NCBI RefSeq assembly: GCF_900182695.1
Contig: NZ_FXTK01000006.1
Coordinates: 95,794 to 159,793 of the forward strand
Length of the DNA: 64,000 nt
Origin: Paracoccus laeviglucosivorans
GTDB taxonomy: Bacteria; Pseudomonadota; Alphaproteobacteria; Rhodobacterales; Rhodobacteraceae
Reading direction: 5' to 3'
In this document: piece after piece, positions 35,131 to 43,865 of the stretch
Layout: each line of letters begins with the position of its first letter
How positions within the stretch are numbered: the first letter of the stretch is position 1
The notes under the pieces: model-generated
Told to the model about the DNA's origin: nothing
What the model saw: the letters and a program-made list of their open reading frames with translations, nothing else
Database searches by the model: none
Position numbers and translations under genes: made by a program

Positions 35131-36576
35131 TCAGTCGCGTTGTGACGATTTCGGCGCGCGCGAGGGGCGGCGGGCAGGGCGCTTGCGCGCGCCACCGGCG
35201 GGTGCGCCGCTGCGACCAGCGGGGCCGCCGCGTTCGCGCATCTTCGCGGCCTCGAACGGAACTTCGCCACCGACGACCGGAATCGCCGATTTCATCGCCT
35301 TCTCGATGGCGCGCAATTCGCCCATTTCCGCGGGTGAGCAGAAGGCGATGGCGCGACCGTCGCGACCGGCGCGCGCGGTGCGGCCGATGCGGTGGACATA
35401 TTGGTCGGGCACGTTCGGCAGGTCGTAGTTATAGACATGCGCGACTTCGGGGATGTCGATGCCGCGTGCAGCCACGTCGGTCGCGACAAGCACCTTGGTA
35501 TCGCCGGCACGGAAGCTGGAAAGGGCGCGCTCGCGCTGGCCCTGCGATTTGTTGCCGTGGATCGCCGCGACCTTGAAGCCCCATTTCTCCAGCAGCTTCG
35601 ACAGTTTTTCGCTGCCGTGCTTGGTGCGGCCAAAGACGATCGCCAATTCGTCGCGATGCTTGGCAAGATACTCGGCCAGCAGCGTCGCCTTGTCGCCCTG
35701 ATTGACGAAATGCACCCCCTGATCGATCTTGGCGGCGGCCTGACCCGGCGGGTTCACGGCGACCTTCAGCGGATCGTTCAGATAGCTGTCGGCCAACTCC
35801 TCCATCAGTTTCGGCATGGTGGCCGAAAAAAGCAGCGTCTGGCGTTCGCGCGGCAGCAGCTTTGCGATGCGGCGCAGGGCATGGATAAAGCCGATGTCCA
35901 GCATCTGGTCTGCCTCGTCCAGCACCAGATATTTGGTTTGCGACAGATCGACCGCGCCACGCTCCAGCAGGTCGATCAGACGACCGGGGGTGGCGATCAG
36001 CACGTCAACGCCACGTTCCATCCGCATGGTCTGCACGTTGATCGACGCACCGCCCACGACGCGGAACTGACGAATGGCGGTGCCAGCGGCATAGGCGTCG
36101 ATGTTTTCCGCGATCTGGGTCGCCAGTTCGCGGGTCGGCGCAAGGATCAGCGCGCGGCAGGTCTTGGGTTCGGGCTTGCGGCCGATGTTCAGCAGGCGCG
36201 TCAGCATCGGCAGGCCAAAGGCCGCCGTCTTGCCGGTGCCGGTCTGGGCCAGACCCAGCAGGTCACGACCGGCGACGATACCGGGGATGGATTTTTCCTG
36301 AATGGGCGAGGGGGCCTCGATCCCCATCGGCGGCAGGTTCACGGCCACGCGGGCGTCGATGCCCATGCGGGTAAAGGGCGTGTCGATGTCGGGGATTGCG
36401 CGGCGGATGAACTTTTCCTCCGGCTCCTCGCGGTGGCGGCGGTGATGCGTCATCGGGCCACCATCATTGCGCGGAAAGCGCGGCTTGTCGGTCTTGGGGC
36501 CACGCGGCTTGGCGTTGGCGCCACGGGGCTGGTGGGGTTTGCCCGAACGGGCCGGGCGGGTGTTTTCAGTGGTCAT
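35131..36576 (-). CDS. DEAD-box RNA helicase, RhlE-like
   Basis: A 481-aa helicase with a basic N-terminal extension of about 60 residues (RPARSGKPHQPRGANAKPRG and HHRRHREEPEE). The core has IEAPSPIQEKSIPG, AQTGTGKT, PTREL, VLDEADQMLD, FSATMP and HRIGRTARAGR. The C-terminal tail is short and Arg/Gly/Pro-rich. It differs from the helicase at 258 in carrying its basic region at the N-terminus. Rhodobacteraceae often have several such paralogues. The 219-bp gap upstream of its start holds no visible gene. Confidence 0.95.
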   Translation of the reverse strand: MTTENTRPARSGKPHQPRGANAKPRGPKTDKPRFPRNDGGPMTHHRRHREEPEEKFIRRAIPDIDTPFTRMGIDARVAVNLPPMGIEAPSPIQEKSIPGIVAGRDLLGLAQTGTGKTAAFGLPMLTRLLNIGRKPEPKTCRALILAPTRELATQIAENIDAYAAGTAIRQFRVVGGASINVQTMRMERGVDVLIATPGRLIDLLERGAVDLSQTKYLVLDEADQMLDIGFIHALRRIAKLLPRERQTLLFSATMPKLMEELADSYLNDPLKVAVNPPGQAAAKIDQGVHFVNQGDKATLLAEYLAKHRDELAIVFGRTKHGSEKLSKLLEKWGFKVAAIHGNKSQGQRERALSSFRAGDTKVLVATDVAARGIDIPEVAHVYNYDLPNVPDQYVHRIGRTARAGRDGRAIAFCSPAEMGELRAIEKAMKSAIPVVGGEVPFEAAKMRERGGPAGRSGAPAGGARKRPARRPSRAPKSSQRD

Positions 36577-36795
36577 GTCGTCTTTCAGCCATTCCGCCTG
36601 CGTATCGGCGCAAATGACACGGGGCCGCGATCATGCGCGGCAGGTTGCGAGGGGGCGGGCGCGATACGCATTGCCCGCAAGCCTCCCCGCGTGAATGGGA
36701 AACTGAAATCTTGTGCCGACCTGACGCGCAAGCGTCGGCTGCTCACGCGGCAGCGGGCGGCAACATGGCCCAATTGGGGCCGGACGCGCGAAAAG

Positions 36796-37245
36796 TCAAG
36801 CGCGGTCCGTGCTATCCATCCAGATGGTGACCGGACCGTCATTTGTCAGTGACACTGCCATATCCGCGCCAAAGCTGCCGGTTTCCACAGGCAGCCCCAG
36901 CTTGCGCAGGGCATCGGCGAATTGCAGATACAGTGCCTGACCCCGCGCGGGCCCTTCGGCAGATGAAAAGCCGGGGCGGTTGCCGGTGCGGGTATCGGCG
37001 GCCAGCGTGAACTGGCTGACGACCAGCACACCGCCCCGAATATCGGTGACCGAACGGTTCATCTTGCCCGCCTCGTCGCGGAAGATGCGCAGCTTGGCGA
37101 TGCGCGCGGCCAGCTTTTCCGGCGCGTCGTCGGGATCGCCCTGCATGGCGCAAACCAGCACCATCAGGCCGGGGCCGATCTGGCCGATGGTCTGGCCGTC
37201 CACATCGACCTGCGCCTGCGTCACGCGCTGGATCAGGGCGCGCAT
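36796..37245 (-). CDS. dtd: D-aminoacyl-tRNA deacylase
   Basis: Proofreading enzyme that frees tRNA from D-amino acids and glycine, 149 aa. The start [17 protein letters not shown], the [20 protein letters not shown] segment and the C-terminal NDGPVTIW motif are all family hallmarks. The ATG at 37245 is one base after the stop of the small membrane protein gene, so they form a unit. Confidence 0.96.
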   Translation of the reverse strand: MRALIQRVTQAQVDVDGQTIGQIGPGLMVLVCAMQGDPDDAPEKLAARIAKLRIFRDEAGKMNRSVTDIRGGVLVVSQFTLAADTRTGNRPGFSSAEGPARGQALYLQFADALRKLGLPVETGSFGADMAVSLTNDGPVTIWMDSTDRA

Positions 37246-37246
37246 G

Positions 37247-37474
37247 TCAGCGCCCCAGCATGATGCCAAGCACCACGAACATCAGGCCAAAAACCGAAGC
37301 CCCCAGTGCCGCCATGTTCACCGTGACGACCTTGCGCATCACCGCGCGCATGGCGTCGTCATCCAGCTTGCGCGCCTTGGCGCGGCTTGCCGTGACGATG
37401 CACCAGACCAGTCCCGCCACTCCGGCAAGGGTCAGCGCCGCGCCGCCCCAGATGATGCCGTCCCAGATCGTCAT
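37247..37474 (-). CDS. Small membrane protein upstream of dtd
   Basis: A 75-aa protein, [20 protein letters not shown] at its start, with two hydrophobic helices (about 5-27 and 52-73) separated by a basic loop ([19 protein letters not shown]). The topology suggests an inner-membrane protein. An ATG at 37486 is an alternative start. It ends one base before dtd. I do not recognise a family beyond its recurrence near dtd. Confidence 0.72.
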   Translation of the reverse strand: MTIWDGIIWGGAALTLAGVAGLVWCIVTASRAKARKLDDDAMRAVMRKVVTVNMAALGASVFGLMFVVLGIMLGR

Positions 37475-37568
37475 GCCTGCCCCCATCTCATTCGCAGGCT
37501 CGGGACTAGCCGCGATTGCACAAGCTCGCAAGACCGCCTATTCCCGCCCCAAAACGAAGGAGCGGAAC

Positions 37569-37820
37569 ATGTCGGACGACAACGCCTATGGCATCGCAGC
37601 CGGAGAGCTGCGCCAGTTCATCGAGCAATTCGAGCAATTGGAAGCCGAAAAGAAAGACGTGGCCGAGCGTCAGAAGGAATTGATGGCCGAAGCCAAGGCC
37701 CGCGGTTACGACACCAAGGTCATGCGCAAGGTCATCGCGCTGCGTAAGCGCGACAAGGACGACATCGCCGAGGAAGAAGCCATCCTTGAAATGTATAAGG
37801 CCGCGCTTGGCATGGCATGA
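37569..37820 (+). CDS. gapR: GapR-like nucleoid protein (DUF2312)
   Basis: An 83-aa coiled-coil protein (LRQFIEQFEQLEAEKKDVAE and onward) that closely fits DUF2312. The Caulobacter member GapR binds overtwisted AT-rich DNA ahead of replication forks and assists topoisomerases. The pattern KARGYDTKVMRKVIALRKRD is characteristic. GAAGGAG precedes the ATG, and a strong terminator follows. Confidence 0.92.
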   Translation: MSDDNAYGIAAGELRQFIEQFEQLEAEKKDVAERQKELMAEAKARGYDTKVMRKVIALRKRDKDDIAEEEAILEMYKAALGMA

Positions 37821-37824
37821 AATC

Positions 37825-37848
37825 GGGGGCGTCGCGCCCCCTTTTTCT
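37825..37848 (+). terminator. Rho-independent terminator of gapR
   Basis: GGGGGCG and CGCCCCC with a 3-nt loop are followed by TTTTTCTT. It begins 4 bp after the gapR stop and abuts the stop of the convergent gene at 37848. Confidence 0.88.
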
Positions 37849-38720
37849 TATGGTGTGATGAATTCGATGCCGGGCAGGGCGGCGATCTGGGCCACGTCCT
37901 CGTCGTAAAGGTCGCTGATATGGTCCACCAGTTCCTGCGTCCAGCCGGGCAGGGTGACCTCGATCTCCATCTGGTCGGGCAGGGCATGTTGCGCCAGCGC
38001 CGCCGAAAAGATCGCGCGGCGGCTTTCGACGGTCAGTCGATCCTGTTTGGCCATTTCCGCACGGATCATGTGGATGCCTTCGGGTTGCAGGATGTCGCCC
38101 AGCACCTGAAGCCCGGCTTTCAGCGGGACATCGCTGGGCATGGTCGCGATGCGGCGCACCACCTCGGGCCAGATGAGGGAGGTGTCTTCGTGACACCAGA
38201 CCACCAGCCGGTGGTCGGGGATCGCTGCCTGAATGGCACGGATCGCCGGGCCCCAGCGCAGGCTTTCGGGCGGTGTGCCCGACATGATCTGTTCGTAGCT
38301 GCCCCCATCCTGACCCACGATGAACGGAATCAACGTCGCGGGGTTCTTGAGCGCGATGAAAAATTCCGCCTCGGCGCTGGGAAACAGGTTGGCAAGGGCT
38401 GCCATCTTTTCGCCCGCCGCTGCATACAGCCCGTCCGCCGACACCGCCCGCGTGGCCTTGCCCAGAAAGGTAGGGGTCGAAAAGATGATGCGACTGGGAT
38501 CGTCGGATTCCAGGATAGCGTCCAGCATCACCTGTTCCATTTCAGGCGTCGCAACATCGCCGTCCAGTGCTTTCAGGGCGTCCTTAAAGACCTCGCGGTG
38601 CTTGTCGGGGGTCGGCGCCTCGATTCCATGCTCTGTCAGCCAGTCGCGGTTCTGCGTCAGGGTTTTGACCATGCGATAAAGATCGGTGCCGTGGACCCCG
38701 CAGTGAAAGACGACTTGCAT
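37848..38720 (-). CDS. Conserved hypothetical protein, 290 aa
   Basis: A soluble protein starting MQVVFHCGVHGTDLYRMVKT from the ATG at 38720. The N-terminal strand with H-C-G-V-H-G-T recalls the phosphate loop of sulfotransferase or P-loop folds, and AEFFIALKNPATLIPFIVGQ recalls the RNP region of those enzymes, but neither motif is complete. It has no signal peptide or membrane helix. I have seen similar proteins only in Rhodobacteraceae and assign no function. Confidence 0.75.
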   Translation of the reverse strand: MQVVFHCGVHGTDLYRMVKTLTQNRDWLTEHGIEAPTPDKHREVFKDALKALDGDVATPEMEQVMLDAILESDDPSRIIFSTPTFLGKATRAVSADGLYAAAGEKMAALANLFPSAEAEFFIALKNPATLIPFIVGQDGGSYEQIMSGTPPESLRWGPAIRAIQAAIPDHRLVVWCHEDTSLIWPEVVRRIATMPSDVPLKAGLQVLGDILQPEGIHMIRAEMAKQDRLTVESRRAIFSAALAQHALPDQMEIEVTLPGWTQELVDHISDLYDEDVAQIAALPGIEFITP

Positions 38721-39269
38721 ACGATGCGCGCTCCTGACTCGTTTGAGCGCGCACAGTAGCGGCCATTGCGCAGCAGGAAAACCACCCGCGCGAACCGGGG
38801 GCAATCCGGGCACGCTTGCCGCGAGTCAGACTGCGATTTCAACCTGGGAATGTGAAGCTCTGGCTCAGCAGAAATCGCGCCAAAAGCGAGCTTACTTTGG
38901 GGAAGGGGACAACCGGGCGAGCGCCACCACAACACTCGCCCGGTTCTGTCGGGGCCATAAAAAACAACCGCTTAAAACCACAACCAGCAACCGCCTACCG
39001 ACACCGAACATATGCCAAATTTCCCGTGGCACGAGTAGTTGGCTATTTGGTTAGTTTCCTTGGACGGGCGCCTGTCCCTTTGGATAGGTTTGTTGCGGAT
39101 TCTCGCAAAAATTGGGTGAAATCGATGTCAGAGAGGGTGGGAATCGGGTTTCTGACGAGGTGGAAAAACGGTTAATTCGAACTGAACCGTTCCGGGTGAG
39201 CGATGTGTGTCACATTGCAAAAGCCCCGTCTTAATCGACGGGGCTGTCTTGTATCTTTGGATGTTGTCG
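38721..39269. other. 549-bp gene-free region
   Basis: No convincing gene is visible on either strand. It is visibly richer in A and T than its surroundings. It holds a perfect 11-bp inverted repeat (38911-38921 with 38935-38945, 13-nt loop), a 7-bp inverted repeat AACGGTT/AACCGTT (39167-39191) and the terminator at 39217-39245. It could hold a small RNA or be the remnant of an inserted segment. Confidence 0.5.
39217..39245 (-). terminator. Terminator of the SGNH-like gene
   Basis: AGCCCCGTC (39222-39230) and GACGGGGCT (39237-39245) form a 9-bp stem with loop TTAATC. On the minus strand it is followed by TTTTG, 25 bp after the stop at 39270. Confidence 0.85.
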
Positions 39270-40388
39270 TCAGGCGGCAGTGTCGGTCAAGCGTTGATCG
39301 GCGCGCGAGACCTTGAAGCCCACGAGCTTTCCGGTATGCAGGATGGCGGCGATCGGCAGCCGCTTTTCGTCGCGAACGGGGGGCTTTGCGCCCGGCTGGG
39401 GTAGCGGACTGATCTCGACCCCTTCGGGACGAACGGCGGTCAAAGTGATATTGTTGATGCCCTCTGATGCTGGCAGGCCATCAAATGACAGCATCGAAAG
39501 CAAAAACTTGTATTTGGGTTCCACCATGCCTGGCTGCATCGTTTGTGTCTGGAACCATTTGCCGTTCACGTTAAGGAATAGCTGCGCTGCGTCGTCTGTG
39601 CAGACATATTTTGTTGCCAGGATCGTGCCGCCTTCGATCTCCAGGGTAATGCTGCCAGAGGTCAGATCGTAGGTCGTTTCGTCATATAGATAGTTCTTGA
39701 AGTTCGCTGTATCGAGTTCCACGACCTGCGCGTGAGTTACGATGTTGGCTTCCGTGTATCGGCCAGCGCAGATCTGGGGTGGCAGGTTTGAAGGCAGAAC
39801 GTGCGAGCGCAGGTAGTCGCCCGATTTCTCAGCGACAATCTCGGCGGCGAGCGTCGTGATCAGGGGGCGCTGGTAATGGGCGGGATCCTGATAAGCTCCA
39901 GGGATGTCGTGAAAATCTACACCAAATCTTGAGACAAGTTCGGCGTTCACGTCGACCACGCGAATTCCATAGTAACTCGCAAGATAATGCACGCCTGCAT
40001 GCAGCGGGTTGATGCCGTTCCTGTGAATGCCGGTTTGGGTCGCGAAGATAATTGGTATGATCTTGATCTTGGGGTTTGTGAGCCGGGCAAACCGGATGAC
40101 CGCCTCCATTCCCTTGGCCCATTCGCCGACGCGCTGAAGCGATGCCGAAAAGAAGCCAGTGTCGTTTAGTGTATATTCTATCAGCATCACATCTGATCTG
40201 CTGATGGCCTCCACGTTCATCTTGAGTTGCATCAGCCCCATGAAGATCGATGTATTCCCAACCGATAAATTGGCAGACAGCGTCATATCGATGCCGTGTT
40301 TCTGCAGGCATCGGGGCAACTCGGTCAGATATCCGGGCCGCATGACGGTATTCGAGCCGCCAAGCGCAAGAACTGTAACTTTCTTCAT
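39270..40388 (-). CDS. SGNH/GDSL-hydrolase-like protein
   Basis: A 372-aa protein. The start MKKVTVLALGGSNTVMRPGY carries a GDS-like nucleophile block (GGSN), the middle has EYTLNDTGF (N of the SGNH set), and DPAHYQRP supplies a D-x-x-H candidate. The C-terminal 150 residues are beta-rich (YDLTSGSITLEIEGGTILATK) and may bind carbohydrate. There is no signal peptide. Codon use is more AT-rich and less biased than in neighbours, suggesting transfer. It lies 155 bp beyond the 3' end of tRNA-Thr. A role in polysaccharide deacylation or acylation is possible but unproven. Confidence 0.7.
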   Translation of the reverse strand: MKKVTVLALGGSNTVMRPGYLTELPRCLQKHGIDMTLSANLSVGNTSIFMGLMQLKMNVEAISRSDVMLIEYTLNDTGFFSASLQRVGEWAKGMEAVIRFARLTNPKIKIIPIIFATQTGIHRNGINPLHAGVHYLASYYGIRVVDVNAELVSRFGVDFHDIPGAYQDPAHYQRPLITTLAAEIVAEKSGDYLRSHVLPSNLPPQICAGRYTEANIVTHAQVVELDTANFKNYLYDETTYDLTSGSITLEIEGGTILATKYVCTDDAAQLFLNVNGKWFQTQTMQPGMVEPKYKFLLSMLSFDGLPASEGINNITLTAVRPEGVEISPLPQPGAKPPVRDEKRLPIAAILHTGKLVGFKVSRADQRLTDTAA

Positions 40389-40542
40389 CAGCTATGGTCC
40401 CAGCCAGTTTTATGCCTTTGTTAGGCATGACCCACGGCTGACGTGCAACCTGCAATCTGAACTCATCTTAAGATTGACGAGATGATATGGCAGGGCCGGC
40501 GCACTTTTGCATGTTGCTGTCGCGTTTGCGCGCAAAATGGCA

Positions 40543-40618
40543 TGGTGCCGGTTATAGGAATCGAACCCACGACCTTCTGATTACAAATCAGCTGCTCTAC
40601 CTGCTGAGCTAAACCGGC
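40543..40618 (-). tRNA. tRNA-Thr, anticodon TGT
   Basis: The minus strand forms a cloverleaf: acceptor GCCGGTT/AACCGGC, discriminator A and encoded CCA, D arm GCTC...GAGC, anticodon loop TTTGTAA with anticodon TGT, and T arm GTGGG-TTCGATT-CCTAT, with some non-Watson-Crick pairing. The outermost anticodon-stem pair reads G-A, a mild mismatch. Confidence 0.95.
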
Positions 40619-40626
40619 ATCCAGTC

Positions 40627-40655
40627 CCGATACCTGCTCATTCCGGCATGCGCAA
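40627..40655 (-). promoter_or_regulatory. Candidate promoter of tRNA-Thr
   Basis: On the minus strand TTGCGC (40650-40655) and TATCGG (40627-40632) are separated by 17 bp. The -10 lies 8 bp before the tRNA 5' end. Confidence 0.45.
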
Positions 40656-40712
40656 GCCGCCTGAAACACATCCGGGCGAATTCTGATCCTTTGTCCAGGC
40701 CGTTTGGCGTAT

Positions 40713-40742
40713 TTGACTTGCAATCGCGCCGGAATGGGCCTA
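40713..40742 (+). promoter_or_regulatory. Candidate promoter of rpsB-tsf
   Basis: TTGACT at 40713-40718 followed after 18 bp by GGCCTA at 40737-40742. The leader to rpsB is about 125 nt and includes a palindromic CGGTGGTCCACCG at 40792-40804, which could be part of a leader structure. Confidence 0.42.
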
Positions 40743-40873
40743 AGTCGCGCGCACTTCACAGGTGGGGTCGGGCCTTCGGGGGAGAAATCCTCGGTGGTCC
40801 ACCGGTTGGGGCAGGCCATGCAAGGCCGCGTCCTGAAAACCCCGCCAAGGCGCAAACCGGAAAGGAACATGGA

Positions 40874-41650
40874 ATGGCGCTTCCCGAATTCTCCATGCGT
40901 CAGCTGCTTGAAGCTGGCGTGCACTACGGTCACCAGACGCAACGCTGGAATCCCCGTATGGCCGAGTTCATCTATGGTGAACGTAACGGCATCCACATCC
41001 TCGACCTGACGCAGACCGTCCCGATGCTGGACGCCGCGCTGCAAGCCATTCGCGACACCGTCGCCAAAGGCGGTCGTGTTCTGTTCGTCGGCACCAAGCG
41101 TCAGGCCCAGAAAGCCGTCGCCGAAGCCGCCGAGAAATCGGCCCAATACTACATGAACCACCGCTGGCTGGGCGGCACGCTGACCAACTGGAAAACCGTT
41201 TCCCAGTCGATCCAGCGCCTGAAAGCCATCGACGAAACCATGTCGGGCGGTGCCGAAGGTCTGACCAAGAAAGAGCGCCTCCAGATGGAACGCGAGCAGG
41301 CCAAACTGCAAGCGTCGCTGGGCGGCATCCGTGAAATGGGCGGCCTGCCGGACCTGCTGTTCGTGATCGACGTGAACAAGGAAGACCTGGCCATCGCAGA
41401 AGCGAAAAAGCTGGGCATCCCGGTCGTCGCGATCGTCGACACCAACTGCTCGCCCAAGGGCGTGGACTATATCATTCCGGGCAACGACGACGCGGCACGT
41501 GCGATCGCGCTGTATTGCGACCTGGCCTCGCGCGCGGCGCTGGACGGCATGACCGCCCAGATGGGTGCGGCCGGCGTTGATCTGGGTGCTTTGGAAGCCA
41601 GCCTGGACGAAGATCTGGAAGGCGAAGTCGAAGAGACCGCCGAAGCCTGA
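40874..41650 (+). CDS. rpsB: 30S ribosomal protein S2
   Basis: A 258-aa ribosomal protein starting [20 protein letters not shown]. Hallmarks are [39 protein letters not shown] and [19 protein letters not shown] lies before the ATG. It is followed by tsf, the near-universal order. The C-terminus is acidic. Confidence 0.98.
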   Translation: MALPEFSMRQLLEAGVHYGHQTQRWNPRMAEFIYGERNGIHILDLTQTVPMLDAALQAIRDTVAKGGRVLFVGTKRQAQKAVAEAAEKSAQYYMNHRWLGGTLTNWKTVSQSIQRLKAIDETMSGGAEGLTKKERLQMEREQAKLQASLGGIREMGGLPDLLFVIDVNKEDLAIAEAKKLGIPVVAIVDTNCSPKGVDYIIPGNDDAARAIALYCDLASRAALDGMTAQMGAAGVDLGALEASLDEDLEGEVEETAEA

Positions 41651-41712
41651 TCGGATAGGGTCCAGCTATATGCTGGACCCGCCCGGACCCGTCAGGGTTC
41701 ATGGAATATTCA

Positions 41713-41737
41713 TCAGGCGGGGATAAGCCCCGCCTGA
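41713..41737 (+). promoter_or_regulatory. Strong hairpin between rpsB and tsf
   Basis: TCAGGCGGGG (41713-41722) and CCCCGCCTGA (41728-41737) form a perfect 10-bp stem with a 5-nt loop, ending 27 bp before the tsf start. No T-run follows, so it is more likely an mRNA-stabilising or attenuating hairpin than a full terminator. Confidence 0.7.
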
Positions 41738-41764
41738 CGCATGAGAAAAGCAAGGAGACATCCG

Positions 41765-42655
41765 ATGGCTATCACCGCTGCGATGGTGAAAGACCTGCGC
41801 GAATCGACCGGCGCGGGCATGATGGACGCCAAGAAGGCGCTGACCGAAACCAATGGCGACATGGAAGCCGCGGTTGACTGGCTGCGCACCAAGGGCCTTG
41901 CCAAAGCTGCCAAGAAAGCCGACCGCGTTGCCGCCGAAGGTCTGGTGGGCGTCTCCGTCGCCGCTGGCCGTGGTGTCGCCGTCGAGCTGAACTCGGAAAC
42001 CGACTTCGTTGCCAAGAACGCTGACTTCCAGCAACTGGTCCGCGAAATCACCGAAGTCGCGCTGGAAACCGCCACCGATGTCGAAGTGCTGAAAGCCACG
42101 CATCTGAACGGCAAGCCGGTTTCAGAAGTCGTCACCGACGCCATCGCGCGCATCGGTGAAAATCTGACCCTGCGCCGTATGCACGTTCTGGAAGGCGACA
42201 CCGTTGTGTCCTATGTCCACAACGCTGCGACCGCCGGCATGGGCAAGATTGGCGTGCTGGTCGCGCTGAAAGGCGATGCGGACAAAGCGCAGGAAATCGG
42301 CAAGCAGATCGCGATGCACATTGCTGCGACCAACCCGGCCTCGCTGTCGGAAGCCGATCTGGACCCGGCGCTGGTCGCACGCGAGAAATCCGTTCTGACC
42401 GAGCAAGCGCGTGAATCGGGCAAGCCCGACGCCGTGATCGAAAAGATGATCGTCGGCCGCATGGCGAAATACTTCGAAGAAGTGACGCTGCTGGGCCAGA
42501 AATTCGTCATCAACCCCGATGTCACCGTGGCGCAGGCCGCTGCTGACGCAGGTGTGGAAGTGACCGGTTTCGCCCGCATCGTCGTCGGTGAAGGCATCGA
42601 GAAGAAAGAAGAAGATTTCGCTGCCGAGGTCGCCAAGACCCGCGCTGGCGCCTGA
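41765..42655 (+). CDS. tsf: Elongation factor Ts
   Basis: Nucleotide exchange factor for EF-Tu, 296 aa. It begins [20 protein letters not shown] with the conserved MDAKKAL, and the core TDFVAKN that touches EF-Tu is intact ([15 protein letters not shown]). AAGGAG is upstream. It is probably co-transcribed with rpsB, and a terminator follows. Confidence 0.98.
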   Translation: MAITAAMVKDLRESTGAGMMDAKKALTETNGDMEAAVDWLRTKGLAKAAKKADRVAAEGLVGVSVAAGRGVAVELNSETDFVAKNADFQQLVREITEVALETATDVEVLKATHLNGKPVSEVVTDAIARIGENLTLRRMHVLEGDTVVSYVHNAATAGMGKIGVLVALKGDADKAQEIGKQIAMHIAATNPASLSEADLDPALVAREKSVLTEQARESGKPDAVIEKMIVGRMAKYFEEVTLLGQKFVINPDVTVAQAAADAGVEVTGFARIVVGEGIEKKEEDFAAEVAKTRAGA

Positions 42656-42680
42656 TCTTCAGACTTTTGCCACTATGGGA

Positions 42681-42708
42681 AACGCCGGTCTTTCTGACCG
42701 GCGTTTTT
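42681..42708 (+). terminator. Rho-independent terminator of rpsB-tsf
   Basis: AACGCCGGTC and GACCGGCGTT form a 10-bp stem with a 5-nt loop, then TTTTT. It lies in the short gap to the convergent LuxR gene and may work both ways. Confidence 0.92.
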
Positions 42709-42719
42709 CATTTGCCGGA

Positions 42720-43595
42720 CTAGATTTTGGCGATGTTCGGCAGATGCTGCGCCACTTGCACGAACTTCAGATAGGTCCAGGGTTTCGGGAAAGCGCCGCT
42801 GGACATCGCGGTCATGTCAGAGGGGACAGGCGCGCAGCTTTCGCCCGGATCGCAAAAGATCTGGCGGCGGCTCATGGCCAGAAGCACGGCCTGCGCCGTG
42901 GTTCTTGCGCCCAACGACTTGCGGGCCAGTCGCAGGTGTTTTTCGACCGTGCCGGGGGTCAGGTCCAGACATTCCGCGATTTCCTGCGTGGAAAGTCCCG
43001 ATCCGGTCAGTTCCAGCGCCTCGCGTTGGCGCAGGGTCAGGATCTGCTCGGGTTCGCGATAGGGCAGGTTGGACAGGCGCTGATGCAGGACCGAGCTGAG
43101 GACGATGATCTCGCGCTCATCTTTCTGCCATATGCGGTCGATCTGCTTTTGTGTCGCGCCGCTGGGTCCGATCAGCAAGAGACCGGCCCGAACGCGCGGA
43201 ACGCGGTCCGACAGGCTAAGCGCGATGCCTGCGCTTAAACCGTAGCGTTCGAATATTGCAAGGCTTTGCGATTCCGGAGCTGCCAGCTTTCCGGCCATCC
43301 TGCGTTTGTGCACCCAATCCCAGCTTTGCATACCGTGATTGCGCGTCATCCAGCTGAGCATTGGCAGGCTGTTGCACAGCCGCTTCTCCAGCAGTTCCGT
43401 GTGCAGCGTATCGGGAAGCGATGACAGCGCCAGCCCGTCGTCAAGGATCATCCGCTCGACCGTGCCCAGCAGGCGGTGCCCACCATAGACCGAATGCGGA
43501 AAGCCGATTGCGGTCAGGCGATCGACATAGATGTCCCAGGCATCTTCGATCGTTCGTGCCTGAAGTATCGCTTCGATCCGGTCCAGCAAGTCCAT
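42720..43595 (-). CDS. LuxR-family regulator with autoinducer-binding-like domain
   Basis: A 291-aa regulator. Residues 1-165 resemble the autoinducer-binding domain (IEDAWDIYVDRLTAIGFPHS, RYGLSAGIALSLSDRV). The LuxR helix-turn-helix runs LTLRQREALELTGSGLSTQE to TVEKHLRLARKSLGA (about 185-240). It extends about 40 residues beyond the usual end, with a Cys pair (IFCDPGESCAPVP) and an aromatic tail. No luxI-type synthase gene is in the window, so it is an orphan here. Targets are unknown. Two dyads lie in the 270-bp gap before cmk. Confidence 0.85.
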   Translation of the reverse strand: MDLLDRIEAILQARTIEDAWDIYVDRLTAIGFPHSVYGGHRLLGTVERMILDDGLALSSLPDTLHTELLEKRLCNSLPMLSWMTRNHGMQSWDWVHKRRMAGKLAAPESQSLAIFERYGLSAGIALSLSDRVPRVRAGLLLIGPSGATQKQIDRIWQKDEREIIVLSSVLHQRLSNLPYREPEQILTLRQREALELTGSGLSTQEIAECLDLTPGTVEKHLRLARKSLGARTTAQAVLLAMSRRQIFCDPGESCAPVPSDMTAMSSGAFPKPWTYLKFVQVAQHLPNIAKI

Positions 43596-43647
43596 CTTAT
43601 GTCAGTCTACTTTCCGTTCGTCTCGGCCAAGGTCGCCGGGCTCGTAT

Positions 43648-43712
43648 GGTAATATTATTGCCCTTGGGCGGCGGTATGCGCAATACAGGCCGGTTTATAT
43701 GATAAATATCAT
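43648..43712. promoter_or_regulatory. AT-rich dyads between the LuxR gene and cmk
   Basis: GGTAATATTATTGCC (43648-43662) is a near-palindrome with one mismatch per arm pair, and ATGATAAATATCAT (43699-43712) has perfect 6-bp arms around two bases. Both stand out in the GC-rich background of this 270-bp divergent gap. They are candidate operators or promoter elements for the LuxR gene. Confidence 0.4.
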
Positions 43713-43865
43713 GTGCGACCAGAACCAAAAGGGCTGTTCGACACATGTGCACAGTCCTCTGGACTGCGTTGCGTGCCGTGCATGGCTTGCGGGGCGTGCT
43801 ATGGCGTCGCGGGAAATGGCGTGGCATGGATGAAGACAGGTTCTAAAAGTCACGGAGACAGGCCC

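Noticed and set aside
38760..40620. A genomic island with attachment sites at tRNA-Thr
   Set aside because: No integrase and no repeat of the tRNA 3' end were found in the left flank, so only a composition anomaly is reported.
43713..43865. An upstream in-frame extension of cmk rich in cysteines
   Set aside because: The canonical cytidylate kinase N-terminus starts at 43866; the extension has no ribosome site and no family similarity.
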